The notes under the pieces: model-generated
Database searches by the model: none
The model's input: only the letters and a program-made list of their open reading frames with translations
Told to the model about the DNA's origin: nothing
Translations under genes and position numbers: made by a program
Part shown: piece by piece, positions 13,936-22,656 of the stretch
How positions within the stretch are numbered: position 1 is the stretch's first letter
Layout: every line of letters begins with the position of its first letter
Source of the DNA: Actinomycetota bacterium
GTDB lineage: Bacteria > Actinomycetota > Thermoleophilia > Solirubrobacterales > Solirubrobacteraceae
Direction of reading: 5' to 3'
Assembly: GCA_019348435.1 (NCBI GenBank)
Contig: JAHWJM010000001.1
Span: forward strand, 1 to 24,653
DNA: 24,653 nucleotides

Positions 13936-14859
13936 GTGGCAGCAATCCCGGTCAGCATTGCCGACTATGTCGGACGCACCCCGATGCTCGAGCTCACCCG
14001 CATGGCGCCGCCTGACGTGCGGCTGTTCGGCAAGCTCGAGTCGTTCAATCCCGGTGGCAGCGTCAAGGATCGCATCGGCGTCGCGATGATCGAGGCGGCA
14101 GAGGCCGACGGGCTGATCGAGCCGGGACGCACGACGATCGTCGAGGCGACCTCCGGCAACACCGGCATCGCGCTCGCGTTCGTCTGCGCGGCGAAGGGCT
14201 ACGACCTCGTGCTCACCCTGCCGCAGGGCATGAGCCGCGAGCGCGAGAGCCTGCTGCGCCTGTACGGCGCGCGCGTCGAGATCACCGAGTCGCTGGGCGG
14301 CATGAACGAGGCCGTCGACGCCGCGCGCGCGATGGCGACTGATCCGGACGTCTTTCTGCCCGACCAGTTCTCCAACCCGGCCAACCCCGGCGTCCACCGC
14401 CGCACGACCGGCCCCGAGCTGTGGGACGCGCTGGACGGCAAGCTCGACGTGCTCGTCTGCGGCGTCGGGACCGGCGGCACGATCACCGGCGCCGGCGAGT
14501 TCCTCAAGGAGCGCAACCCGCAGCTCACGGTCATCGCGGTCGAGCCGGCAACCTCGGCGGTCCTCTCCGGCCGCGCCCCGGGCCCGCACAAGATCCAGGG
14601 GATCGGAGCCGGCTTCGTGCCGCCCGTCCTCAACCGCGAGATCATCGACGAGGTCGTCGCCGTCGGCGACGAGGACGCGATCGAGACCGCGCGCGACATC
14701 GCGCGCCGCGAGGGTCTGCTCGTGGGGATCTCCTGCGGCGCCGCGGTGGCCGCCGCGATCGAGGTCGCCCGTCGGCCGGAGTGCAAGGGCAACCGGATCG
14801 CCGTCGTGCTGCCGGACTCCGGCGAGCGCTACGTCTCGACGCCCTTCTTCGCGCCGTGA
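13936..14859 (+). CDS. cysK: cysteine synthase (O-acetylserine sulfhydrylase)
   Basis: A PLP enzyme that makes cysteine from O-acetylserine and sulfide. It has 307 residues, typical length. The PLP lysine is K44 in ESFNPGGSVKDRIG. TSGNTGIAL (from residue 72) binds the substrate carboxylate, and GVGTGGTITG is the phosphate-binding loop. KIQGIGAGFVP and the SCGAAVAAA motif are typical of the CysK/CysM group. cysE, which makes its substrate, follows after 52 bases. GTG 13936 is set by the TACCGT hexamer six bases upstream and by alignment to the family N-terminus. CysM-type thiocarboxylate use is possible but not indicated. Confidence 0.94.
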   Translation: MAAIPVSIADYVGRTPMLELTRMAPPDVRLFGKLESFNPGGSVKDRIGVAMIEAAEADGLIEPGRTTIVEATSGNTGIALAFVCAAKGYDLVLTLPQGMSRERESLLRLYGARVEITESLGGMNEAVDAARAMATDPDVFLPDQFSNPANPGVHRRTTGPELWDALDGKLDVLVCGVGTGGTITGAGEFLKERNPQLTVIAVEPATSAVLSGRAPGPHKIQGIGAGFVPPVLNREIIDEVVAVGDEDAIETARDIARREGLLVGISCGAAVAAAIEVARRPECKGNRIAVVLPDSGERYVSTPFFAP

Positions 14860-14899
14860 CGGCGCGGGCGCCGCTCTCGGGCCCGGCGTAGCACACGGG

Positions 14900-14905
14900 T
14901 ACGCT
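14900..14905 (+). promoter_or_regulatory. leaderless-type -10 (TACGCT) of cysE
   Basis: TACGCT ends six bases before ATG 14912, with no Shine-Dalgarno sequence. cysE can therefore have its own promoter despite following cysK closely. Confidence 0.6.
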
Positions 14906-14911
14906 GTCGGG

Positions 14912-15652
14912 ATGTTCGGCCTGGGCACCCTCTCGCGCGTGGTCGGCGAGGTCCGGCGCGACGTGGCGGCGGCGCACGCGCGCGACCCGGCGGCGCGCGG
15001 CGCCGGCAGCGGCGAGATCCTGACGAGCTGGCCCGGCGTGCAGGCGGTGCTCGCCCACCGGGTGGCCCACGGGCTGCACGCGATGGGCGTGCCGCTGCTG
15101 CCGCGGACGCTGTCGATGGTCTCGCGCACCTGGACGGGGATCGAGATCCACCCGGCTGCGACGATCGGCCAGGGCTTCTTCATCGATCATGGCGCGGGCG
15201 TCGTGATCGGCGAGACCGCCGAGATCGGCAACGACGTCACGCTCTACCAGGGCGTGACGCTCGGCGGGACGGGTTTTCAGACCGGCAAGCGCCATCCGAC
15301 GCTCGAGGACAACGTGACGGTCGGCGCGGGCGCCAAGCTGCTGGGGGCGATCACGGTGGGGCACGGTGCGAAGGTGGGCGCGAACTCCGTCGTCATCAAC
15401 GACGTCCCGCCGAACACGACCGTCGTCGGCAACCCCGGCCATCCCGTCCGCGTCGAGGGCAAGCCCGTGGAGGGTCCCGACACCGACTGGATTCACCTGC
15501 CCGACCCGATCGCCGATGCGATCACGCGCCTGTCGGCTCGGATCGCCGAGCTCGAGGGCGAGGTCTCCCGCCTGGCGGGATCCGAGCGCGAGCACGTCGC
15601 CGAGGTGCGGCCGCTGCGCCCGGCGCAGGGCCCGAGCCCCGCCGGCGGCTGA
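14912..15652 (+). CDS. cysE: serine O-acetyltransferase
   Basis: Acetylates serine with acetyl-CoA, the first committed step of cysteine synthesis. It has 246 residues. A short helical N-terminal part contains LTSWPGVQAVLAHRVAH. The left-handed beta helix of hexapeptide repeats follows: GIEIHPAATIGQGFFIDHG, GVVIGETAEIGNDVTLYQGV, then NVTVGAGAKLLGAITVGHGA. Catalytic D92-H93 (FFIDHG) and H128 (GKRHPT) are present. The C-terminal 50 or so residues carry a coiled, charged extension ending RPAQGPSPAGG. The terminal isoleucine that docks CysE into CysK in other bacteria is absent from the tail. The gene follows cysK. Confidence 0.94.
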   Translation: MFGLGTLSRVVGEVRRDVAAAHARDPAARGAGSGEILTSWPGVQAVLAHRVAHGLHAMGVPLLPRTLSMVSRTWTGIEIHPAATIGQGFFIDHGAGVVIGETAEIGNDVTLYQGVTLGGTGFQTGKRHPTLEDNVTVGAGAKLLGAITVGHGAKVGANSVVINDVPPNTTVVGNPGHPVRVEGKPVEGPDTDWIHLPDPIADAITRLSARIAELEGEVSRLAGSEREHVAEVRPLRPAQGPSPAGG

Positions 15653-15662
15653 CGCACGTCAG
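15649..15662. terminator. small inverted repeat between convergent cysE and the queuosine-salvage-type gene
   Basis: CTGACGCACGTCAG is a perfect CTGACG/CGTCAG repeat with a two-base centre that spans both stop codons. The stem is too short to be a convincing terminator, but it is the only structure in the six-base gap. Confidence 0.25.
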
Positions 15663-16513
15663 TAGTAGACCGTGCGCGTCCTGTGCCGCGGCCGGGACTT
15701 GTACTGCGGCGCCTGGCCGCGGCTCCACAGCCAGTTGTCGAGCTCGTGCTCGCTGGCGCCGACGCGCGCTGCGATGAGCTCGCAGGCGCGCACCGCGCAC
15801 GCGCGGATCTCGCGCTCGCGCCGCCCCGCCGGCAGCAGGCGCCCGCTGTCGACGTGCGCCGCGAGATCGTCGTCGTAGCGCAGTACGCCGTCGCAGCGCA
15901 GGACGTGCGGCACGAGGTTGTCGGCGAAGATCGTCAGGCGGTGCAGGTCCTTGAAACGCGCCACGCCGGCGAGCGCGAGGTCCGCCGCCGCGATCTGCGC
16001 GCGCTTGTAGAAGCCGCGGTCGGCGAACAGCGTCATCGAGCCCGCGAGCTCGGCGGCCAGCGCCTGCGCCGACCCGCGCGCGCCGCCGACGACGGCGAGC
16101 GCATCGCGATCGCCGAGGAAGCGACCGAGCTCGCGCAGCGCCTGCGCGTAGAGCGCCATGAGCTCGTGGTCGCGCGGCTGGCCGAGCGTCTCGGCGATCT
16201 CGGCGGTGCCGATCGTGCGCAGCTGCGCCGGCGTCCACGGGCCGTGGGCCCGGAAGCGATCGGCGAGCGCCCAGGCGACGGTGAAGTAGCCCGACGAGCC
16301 GGCGCGCTTGCGCAGCGTCGGAAACCAGCCCGAGCCGAAGTTCACCGCGTCGAGCGTGAGGAAGTAGGCGGCAACCTCAGCGGGCGACCCCTCGAGGTAG
16401 TGGCGCAGCGGGTCCAGCGCCGGGGGCGGACCGGGCTCGACGTGCGCGATGGCGTCAAGCTCGATCGTGACCGACTGCGCGCCGGCGGCGAGCTGCGCGC
16501 ACGAGGCGCGCAC
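15659..16513 (-). CDS. queuosine-salvage-type protein (DUF2419, Q-nucleotide N-glycosylase-like)
   Basis: A 284-residue protein with features of the DUF2419/QNG1 family, which releases queuine from queuosine 5'-phosphate. Seen are AAYFLTLDAVNFGSGWFPTL, SGYFTVAWALADRF, AELAGSMTLFADRGFYKRAQ, FKDLHRLTIFADNLVPHVLR, VLRYDDDLAAHVDSGRLLP and the C-terminal ELDNWLWSRGQAPQYKSRP. ADxxVPxxLR, a later strand with a GVLRYDDDL-like segment, and an EIR motif are the points of similarity I used. The GTG start at 16513 is the only usable one, yet the frame stays coding-like about 19 codons further upstream, so the true N-terminus is uncertain. It stands alone, convergent with cysE. No tgt or queuine transporter is in the window. 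Confidence 0.7.
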   Translation of the reverse strand: MRASCAQLAAGAQSVTIELDAIAHVEPGPPPALDPLRHYLEGSPAEVAAYFLTLDAVNFGSGWFPTLRKRAGSSGYFTVAWALADRFRAHGPWTPAQLRTIGTAEIAETLGQPRDHELMALYAQALRELGRFLGDRDALAVVGGARGSAQALAAELAGSMTLFADRGFYKRAQIAAADLALAGVARFKDLHRLTIFADNLVPHVLRCDGVLRYDDDLAAHVDSGRLLPAGRREREIRACAVRACELIAARVGASEHELDNWLWSRGQAPQYKSRPRHRTRTVYY

Positions 16514-16636
16514 GGCATCTGTCAGGCCTGCGGCGATGGGGCTCCCGGTTGGCTCGGCGACGCGCGACCTTCAGGCGCGAGTGTACGCCTGCATCTGGCG
16601 TGCCGCGGCGCCGTCGGGTGCCTCCGATCGCGCGCC

Positions 16637-16642
16637 TATGCT
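16637..16642 (+). promoter_or_regulatory. leaderless-type -10 (TATGCT) of the helicase-folD operon
   Basis: TATGCT ends eight bases before ATG 16651, with no Shine-Dalgarno sequence. It supports this ATG over the open frame extending back to 16549. Confidence 0.55.
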
Positions 16643-16650
16643 CCGGGGAC

Positions 16651-18849
16651 ATGGCGGACACCGCATCCCAGAGCCGCATCGAGGAGCTGCTGGCGGGGCT
16701 CAATGCTCCGCAGCGCGAGGCGGTCACGCACGGCGACGGCCCGCTGCTGATCCTGGCGGGAGCGGGCACGGGCAAGACGCGCGTGCTGACGCATCGCATC
16801 GCGTTTCTCGAGGGCACGGGGATGGCGCGGGCGAACGAGATCCTCGCGATCACGTTCACCAACAAGGCGGCGCAGGAGATGCGCGAGCGCGTCGAGCGGC
16901 TGCTCGGCCGCCGCACGCGCGCGATGTGGGTCATGACCTTCCACGCCGCCTGCGCACGGATGCTGCGCGCCGACGCGCACCGGCTCGGCTACACGCGCCA
17001 GTTCACGATCTACGACCAGGCCGACGCGCGGCGGCTGGTCAAGCGCAGCCTCGACGAGCTCGGCGTGGACACGAAGCGCTTCACGCCCGGCGCCGTCCAC
17101 CACCAGATCTCCGACGCCAAGAACAAGCTGCGCGATGCCGAGGCCTACAGCCGGCTCGTCGGGTCGTACTTCGAGACGACGGTGGCCGACGCCTACCGCA
17201 TCTACGAGCGCGAGCTGCACCGCATGAACGCGATGGACTTCGACGACCTGCTCGTCAACGCCGTCAACGTGCTGCAGCTCTTCCAGGAGGTGCGCGACCG
17301 CTACTCGACGGCCTTTCGCCACGTCCTCGTCGACGAGTACCAGGACACGAACGCCGTGCAGTACCGCTGGCTGCAGCTGCTCGCCAGCGAGCACCGCAAT
17401 CTGGCCGTAGTTGGCGACGACGCGCAATCGATCTACGGTTTTCGCGGAGCGGACATAGGAAACATCCTGAGTTTCGAGGAAACGTTCCCCGACGCCCACG
17501 TCGTCAAGCTCGAGCAGAACTACCGCTCGACGCAGACGATCCTCAGCGCCGCCAACGCGGTCATCGCGCACAACCGCGAGCAGAAGCACAAGTCGCTGTG
17601 GACGAACCTCGGCCAGGGCGAGCCGATCAAGATCCGCGAGCTCGACGACGAGCACGCCGAGGGGCGCTACGTCGTCGGCGAGATCGAGCGGCTCGTCGAC
17701 GAGGGCGCCAGCCGCGCCGAGATCGCCGTCTTCTACCGCACGAACGCGCAGTCGCGGGTCATCGAGGACACGCTCGTGCGGCGCGACATCGCCTACCAGG
17801 TGATCGGCGGCACGAAGTTCTACGAGCGCGCCGAGGTCAAGGACGCGATCGCCTACCTCACCGTGCTCGGCAATCCGCAGGACGTCGTCTCCTTCACGCG
17901 GATCGTCAACTCGCCGCGGCGCGGGATCGGCCAGACCTCGCTCGGGCGCGTCATCGCGCACGCCGACGCGATGGGGATCTCGATCTGGCAGGCGGCCGCG
18001 CACGCCGACCAGGTGCCCGGGCTGGGCACCGCGGCCGTGCGATCCCTCGGGCGCTTCATGGACACCATGCAGGATCTGCGCGAGCGCGTCGAGCAGCGCG
18101 TGCCGATCGGCGACCTGCTCGAGTCGCTGCTGCACGACACGGGATACATCGACGCGCTGCAGGCCGAGCGCACGATCGAGGCCCAGGGCCGCGAGGAGAA
18201 CCTCGCCGAGCTCGTGGAGGTGGCCCGCGAGTTCGACGCGACCGCCGAGGAGGAGGCCGACACGCTCGACGTGTTCCTGCAGGGGGTCGCGCTCGTCGCC
18301 GATGCCGACACGCGCACCGACGACGAGGGGCTCATCACGCTCATGACGATCCACAACGCCAAGGGCCTGGAGTACCCGATCGTCTTCATCGCCGGGATGG
18401 AAGAGGGTGTCTTCCCGCACTCGCGCGCCCTCGACGAGGGCGGCCTGGAGGAGGAGCGCCGCCTCGCCTACGTCGGCGTGACGCGCGCGATGCGCTCGCT
18501 GTACCTCACGAGCGCGCGCCGTCGTGCCGTCTTCGGGGCGACGCAATACGGGATGCGGTCACGCTTTCTCGACGAGATCCCGCCCCAGCTCACCGACCGT
18601 GCAGACGAGCCGCGCATCCGAGCGGGGGTCGCGGCGCAGCGGCCGGGCTCGTGGGCCTCATCCTCGTCGAGCACGCGCACCGAGACGGCGGTGCCGGCCT
18701 TCCGGATGGGCGACGACGTCGCGCACGCGGCGTTCGGCGCCGGCGTCGTCACCGGCGTGGAGGCCGGCGGGATCGTCGTCGTGCGCTTCGCCGGCGACGG
18801 CAGCGAGCGCAAGCTCATGGCCGAATACGCTCCGATCACGAAGCTCTGA
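16651..18849 (+). CDS. pcrA: UvrD/PcrA-type DNA helicase
   Basis: Superfamily 1A 3'-5' DNA helicase for nucleotide-excision and mismatch repair and for clearing replication conflicts. It has 732 residues, within the family range. LNAPQREAV is the Q motif, GAGTGKTR (37-44) is Walker A, AITFTNKAAQEMRER is motif Ia, VDEYQDTN (about 227-234) is Walker B, VVGDDAQSIYGFRGA is motif III and LEQNYRST is motif IV. LITLMTIHNAKGLEYP and RRLAYVGVTRA are motifs V and VI. The C-terminal GDDVAHAAFGAGVVTGV is the Tudor-like domain that in PcrA/UvrD binds RNA polymerase. Codons in 17401-17490 are unusually AT-rich. folD follows after 21 bases. Confidence 0.95.
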   Translation: MADTASQSRIEELLAGLNAPQREAVTHGDGPLLILAGAGTGKTRVLTHRIAFLEGTGMARANEILAITFTNKAAQEMRERVERLLGRRTRAMWVMTFHAACARMLRADAHRLGYTRQFTIYDQADARRLVKRSLDELGVDTKRFTPGAVHHQISDAKNKLRDAEAYSRLVGSYFETTVADAYRIYERELHRMNAMDFDDLLVNAVNVLQLFQEVRDRYSTAFRHVLVDEYQDTNAVQYRWLQLLASEHRNLAVVGDDAQSIYGFRGADIGNILSFEETFPDAHVVKLEQNYRSTQTILSAANAVIAHNREQKHKSLWTNLGQGEPIKIRELDDEHAEGRYVVGEIERLVDEGASRAEIAVFYRTNAQSRVIEDTLVRRDIAYQVIGGTKFYERAEVKDAIAYLTVLGNPQDVVSFTRIVNSPRRGIGQTSLGRVIAHADAMGISIWQAAAHADQVPGLGTAAVRSLGRFMDTMQDLRERVEQRVPIGDLLESLLHDTGYIDALQAERTIEAQGREENLAELVEVAREFDATAEEEADTLDVFLQGVALVADADTRTDDEGLITLMTIHNAKGLEYPIVFIAGMEEGVFPHSRALDEGGLEEERRLAYVGVTRAMRSLYLTSARRRAVFGATQYGMRSRFLDEIPPQLTDRADEPRIRAGVAAQRPGSWASSSSSTRTETAVPAFRMGDDVAHAAFGAGVVTGVEAGGIVVVRFAGDGSERKLMAEYAPITKL

Positions 18850-18870
18850 CGAAGACGAGGACGTCAACCC

Positions 18871-19739
<869 letters not shown>

Positions 19740-19740
<1 letters not shown>

Positions 19741-20237
19741 TGGACCTGCGCCGGCTGCGCAGCGGCGAGCTCGTCACCGCCGCGAGCGCGGTCGCGCTGG
19801 CGGCCGTGCTGTTCGTGGACTGGTTCGGCGGCCGGTCGGGCTGGTCGGCGATGACCGTCGGACGCGTCCTGCTCGTGCTGACGATCCTGCTCGCGCTGAC
19901 GCTCGTCGTCGTCACGCTGCGCGCGGGAACCGTCTCGATGGCGTTGTCGGTGGGCGTCGTGACGGTCGCGGTGGCCGCGCTCGCGCTGCTGTACCTGCTC
20001 TACCGCGTCGGGATCGACGAGCCGGGGCGCAACGCGCTCGTCGGCCTCGACGCCGGCGCGTACCTCGGCGTGCTGTGCCTGCTGGGGATCCTCGCCGGGA
20101 CGTGGCGCGCGCTGGCCGACGAACGCAAGGACAGCGCGATCTCCCGCGAGCAGACCGAGCGCGTGCTCGCTGTACGCGGGCCGGCTCGGCCGGCGCCGCC
20201 GGCGCGCGACCCGGATCGCGGCGAGCCGCGGGCGTGA
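19740..20237 (+). CDS. small four-helix membrane protein of unknown function
   Basis: I do not recognise this 165-residue protein. Four hydrophobic stretches are visible: about residues 13-29 (TAASAVALAAVLFVDWF), 40-61 (VGRVLLVLTILLALTLVVVT), 66-88 (MALSVGVVTVAVAALALLYL) and 102-119 (AGAYLGVLCLLGILAGTW). A charged cytoplasmic tail rich in Pro and Arg follows. The loop after the first helix contains FGGRSGWSA. The ATG overlaps the folD stop (TGATG), so it is translationally coupled. Its 3' end is two bases from the convergent PPOX gene. Confidence 0.82.
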
Positions 20238-20239
20238 GC

Positions 20240-20914
20240 TCAGACGCTCGCGCGGCGCCGCGAACGCTGCGGATCCCACGTCCGCACCGTGTCGGTCGGC
20301 GCCACGCCATCCATCGAGCGTCGATCGGCGACCGGTGCCGCGGCCTGTAGTCGCATCGGGATCTCGCCCGCCCAGACGGGGAGCGCGTAGTCGTCGTCGT
20401 CGTCGACCGGCGGGCCCGTGCGCACCTTCGCCGACGCCTCGTCGAGTGTCATCGCCAGCACGCGCGTGGCCTTGACCTCCTTGCGGTTCGGCGCGCGGAC
20501 CTCGTCCCAGCGCCCGGGCACGATGTGCTCGGTGAACGCCCGTAGCGCCACCATCATCTCCTCGCCCGCGGAGACCGGGCGGGCCTCGCCGAGGACGACC
20601 ACCGAGCGGTAGTTCATCGAGTGGTGAAACGCCGACCGCGCCAGCACGACGCCGTCCGTCAGCGTCACCGTCAGGCAGGCGGGCGCCCCGGCGGTGAGCG
20701 TTCGGATCGCCCGGCTGGCCGTCGAGCCGTGGATGTAGACGGTGTCGCCGACCCGCGCGTGCAGCGTCGGGATCACGTAGGGCTGGCCATCGATCGCGAA
20801 GCCGAGGTGCGCGACGAGCCCCTCGTCGAGGATCGCGTCGATGGCCGCCCGGTCGTAGTCGGCGCGGGAGGGCGCGCGTCGCACGCGGGTTCGCTGGGAC
20901 GGAGCCTGAGCCAT
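20240..20914 (-). CDS. pyridoxamine 5'-phosphate oxidase-like FMN-binding protein
   Basis: A 224-residue split-barrel flavoprotein of the Pyridox_ox_2/NimA-like group. The core reads AAIDAILDEGLVAHLGFAID, PYVIPTLHARVGDTVYIHGS, SRAIRTLTAGAPACLTVTLT, ARSAFHHSMNYRSVVVLGEA and VRAPNRKEVKATRVLAM. Such proteins bind FMN or related flavins; true PdxH activity is not shown by these motifs. The C-terminal 50 or so residues carry an acidic DDDDDY patch and a basic end. The ATG at 20914 is preceded by TACCGT with a seven-base gap. It is divergent from a MocR-type regulator, 66 bases between starts, which suggests a link to vitamin B6 metabolism. Confidence 0.87.
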   Translation of the reverse strand: MAQAPSQRTRVRRAPSRADYDRAAIDAILDEGLVAHLGFAIDGQPYVIPTLHARVGDTVYIHGSTASRAIRTLTAGAPACLTVTLTDGVVLARSAFHHSMNYRSVVVLGEARPVSAGEEMMVALRAFTEHIVPGRWDEVRAPNRKEVKATRVLAMTLDEASAKVRTGPPVDDDDDYALPVWAGEIPMRLQAAAPVADRRSMDGVAPTDTVRTWDPQRSRRRASV

Positions 20915-20921
20915 GCGAGTC

Positions 20922-20927
20922 ACGGTA
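20922..20927 (-). promoter_or_regulatory. leaderless-type -10 (TACCGT) of the PPOX gene
   Basis: TACCGT on the minus strand ends seven bases before the ATG at 20914, with no Shine-Dalgarno sequence. Confidence 0.55.
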
Positions 20928-20935
20928 CGACGCGG

Positions 20936-20957
20936 TTGGCCCTGTGAAAAGGTCCAA
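20936..20957. promoter_or_regulatory. candidate MocR operator between the divergent genes
   Basis: TTGGCCC and GGTCCAA are inverted around TGTGAAAA with one mismatch. The site lies between the two start codons, just upstream of the PPOX -10. MocR/PdxR regulators are known to bind TGGACC/GGTCCA-type boxes in such intergenic regions, so this is the most likely operator. Confidence 0.5.
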
Positions 20958-20980
20958 TCAGGCGCGAGAATCACGGGCCA

Positions 20981-22360
20981 ATGGAGCTCCACCTCGATCT
21001 CGGGGCCGCTGGCGGCGCCTCGCTGCGCGCGCGCCTGGAATCTGCGCTGCGCGAGACCATCCGCAGCGGCGGGCTGCCGGCCGGCGTGCGTCTGCCGCCG
21101 TCGCGGTCGCTGTGTGAGCAGCTCGGCGTTTCGCGCGGCGTCGTCACCGACGCGTACGCCCAGTTGGTGGCGGAGGGCTACCTCATCGCCCGCCCAGGGG
21201 CCGGGACGACCGTCGCCGACACCGGCTCGCCGCACCGTGTGGCGCCGCCGGCCACGCCGGCGCGCGCCGCGGTACGCCACGACCTCGACCCGTTCGTGCC
21301 GGCGCTGGCCGCTTTTCCACGGACGCAGTGGCGCGCGACGGTCGGCCGCGTCCTGCGCGACGCGCCCGACGATCGCCTCGGGCTGCCCGACGGCGCCGGG
21401 GTCCCGGAACTGCGCGTCGCGCTGGCCGCCTACCTCGGGCGCTCTCGCGGCGTGCGGACGAGCTGGGACGAGATCGTCGTGACGAACGGGCTGCGCCAGG
21501 GGCTCACGCTGCTGTGGGCGGTGCTGGCGGCCGGCGGCAACCGGCGCGTCGCGGTCGAGCAGCCCGGGTGGCGCGGGGTGACCGAGACGGCGCTCGACGC
21601 GGGGCTCGAGATCACGCCGCTCACGGTCGACGACGACGGGCTCGTCGTCGATCGCCTCGCGGCGCATCCTGAGGTCGGCGCCGTCGCGGTCGCACCCGCG
21701 CACCAGTACCCGACCGGCGCGGTGCTGTCGCCGCCGCGCCGTGCCGCGCTCCTCGACTGGGTGCGCACGCGCGGCGGGCTCGTCGTCGAGGACGATTACG
21801 ACGCCGAGTACCGCTACGACCGCGATCCGATCGGCGCGCTGCAGGGACTGGCCCCCGAGCACGTCGTCTACGCCGGCTCGGCGAGCAAGTCGCTCGCGCC
21901 CGGCATGCGCCTGGGGTGGCTGGCCGTGCCGCGCGAGCTCGTCGCCCCCCTGGCGGACGTCCAGCGGCGGCGCGGCGGGATGCCGGCCTCGCTGCACCAG
22001 CTCGCGATGGCCGACCTCATCGAGCGCGGCGGACTCGACCGCCACCTGCGCCGCCAGCGCCGCCAGTACCGCCGCCGCCGCGACGCGCTGATGGTCGAGC
22101 TCGCACGGCAGCTGCCGGAGCTGACGGTGCGGGGCGCCGCCGCCGGCCTCTTCGTCGTGCTGCGCCTGCCCGACCACAGCGACGAGGCGGCGGTGCTCGC
22201 GGCGGCACGCCGCGCCGGCCGGGCGCTCGAAGGCGGCGGGGGTGCTCCGCCCGCGCGCGTGATCGGCTACGGGAACCTGCCGGAGGCGGGGGGCGGCCGC
22301 GCCGTCGCGGCGCTCGCCGCGAGCGTGCGCGCGGTGCCGCCTCGAATCGTTCGCCGATGA
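20981..22360 (+). CDS. MocR/PdxR-type GntR regulator with an aminotransferase-like domain
   Basis: A 459-residue regulator with a winged-helix N-terminal domain (about residues 8-80: LESALRETIRSGGLPAGVRL, SRSLCEQLGVSRGVVTDAYA, GYLIARPGAGTTV). It is joined to a fold-type I aminotransferase domain. The PLP lysine is about K303 in YAGSASKSLAPGMRLGW. VVEDDYDAEYRYDRDPIGAL is the characteristic MocR block, and HQYPTGAVLSPPRR lies upstream of it. Family members sense PLP and control vitamin B6 or amino-acid genes. Here the divergent PPOX-like gene and the inverted repeat between them suggest the target. The stop overlaps the gatC ATG (ATGA at 22357-22360). Confidence 0.93.
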   Translation: MELHLDLGAAGGASLRARLESALRETIRSGGLPAGVRLPPSRSLCEQLGVSRGVVTDAYAQLVAEGYLIARPGAGTTVADTGSPHRVAPPATPARAAVRHDLDPFVPALAAFPRTQWRATVGRVLRDAPDDRLGLPDGAGVPELRVALAAYLGRSRGVRTSWDEIVVTNGLRQGLTLLWAVLAAGGNRRVAVEQPGWRGVTETALDAGLEITPLTVDDDGLVVDRLAAHPEVGAVAVAPAHQYPTGAVLSPPRRAALLDWVRTRGGLVVEDDYDAEYRYDRDPIGALQGLAPEHVVYAGSASKSLAPGMRLGWLAVPRELVAPLADVQRRRGGMPASLHQLAMADLIERGGLDRHLRRQRRQYRRRRDALMVELARQLPELTVRGAAAGLFVVLRLPDHSDEAAVLAAARRAGRALEGGGGAPPARVIGYGNLPEAGGGRAVAALAASVRAVPPRIVRR

Positions 22361-22656
22361 TCGACCGTGAACAGGTGCTGCACGTCGCGCGTCTCGCGCG
22401 TCTCGAGCTGACCGACGAGGAGGTCGGGCGGATGAGCGAGGAGCTCTCGAACGTGCTCGGGCACATCGAGAAGATCGGCGAGCTCGACCTGGCGGGGGTC
22501 GCGCCGACGACCCACGTCGTCGAGGTCTCCAACGCGCTGCGCCCGGACGTCGTCACGCCGTCGCTGCCGCGCGACATCGCGCTCGCCGCCGCGCCGGCCG
22601 TGGCCGACGGCGGCTTTCTCGTACCCAGCCCGCAGGCCGACGCGATCGACGAATGA
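22357..22656 (+). CDS. gatC: aspartyl/glutamyl-tRNA amidotransferase subunit C
   Basis: Small belt subunit that holds GatA and GatB together. It has 99 residues: MIDREQVLHVARLARLELTD, EEVGRMSEELSNVLGHIEKI, THVVEVSNALRPDVVTPSLP and GGFLVPSPQ are all family hallmarks. The ATG overlaps the MocR stop and the TGA overlaps the gatA ATG (ATGA at 22653-22656), so three genes are translationally chained. No separate promoter hexamer is visible in front of it. Confidence 0.95.
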   Translation: MIDREQVLHVARLARLELTDEEVGRMSEELSNVLGHIEKIGELDLAGVAPTTHVVEVSNALRPDVVTPSLPRDIALAAAPAVADGGFLVPSPQADAIDE

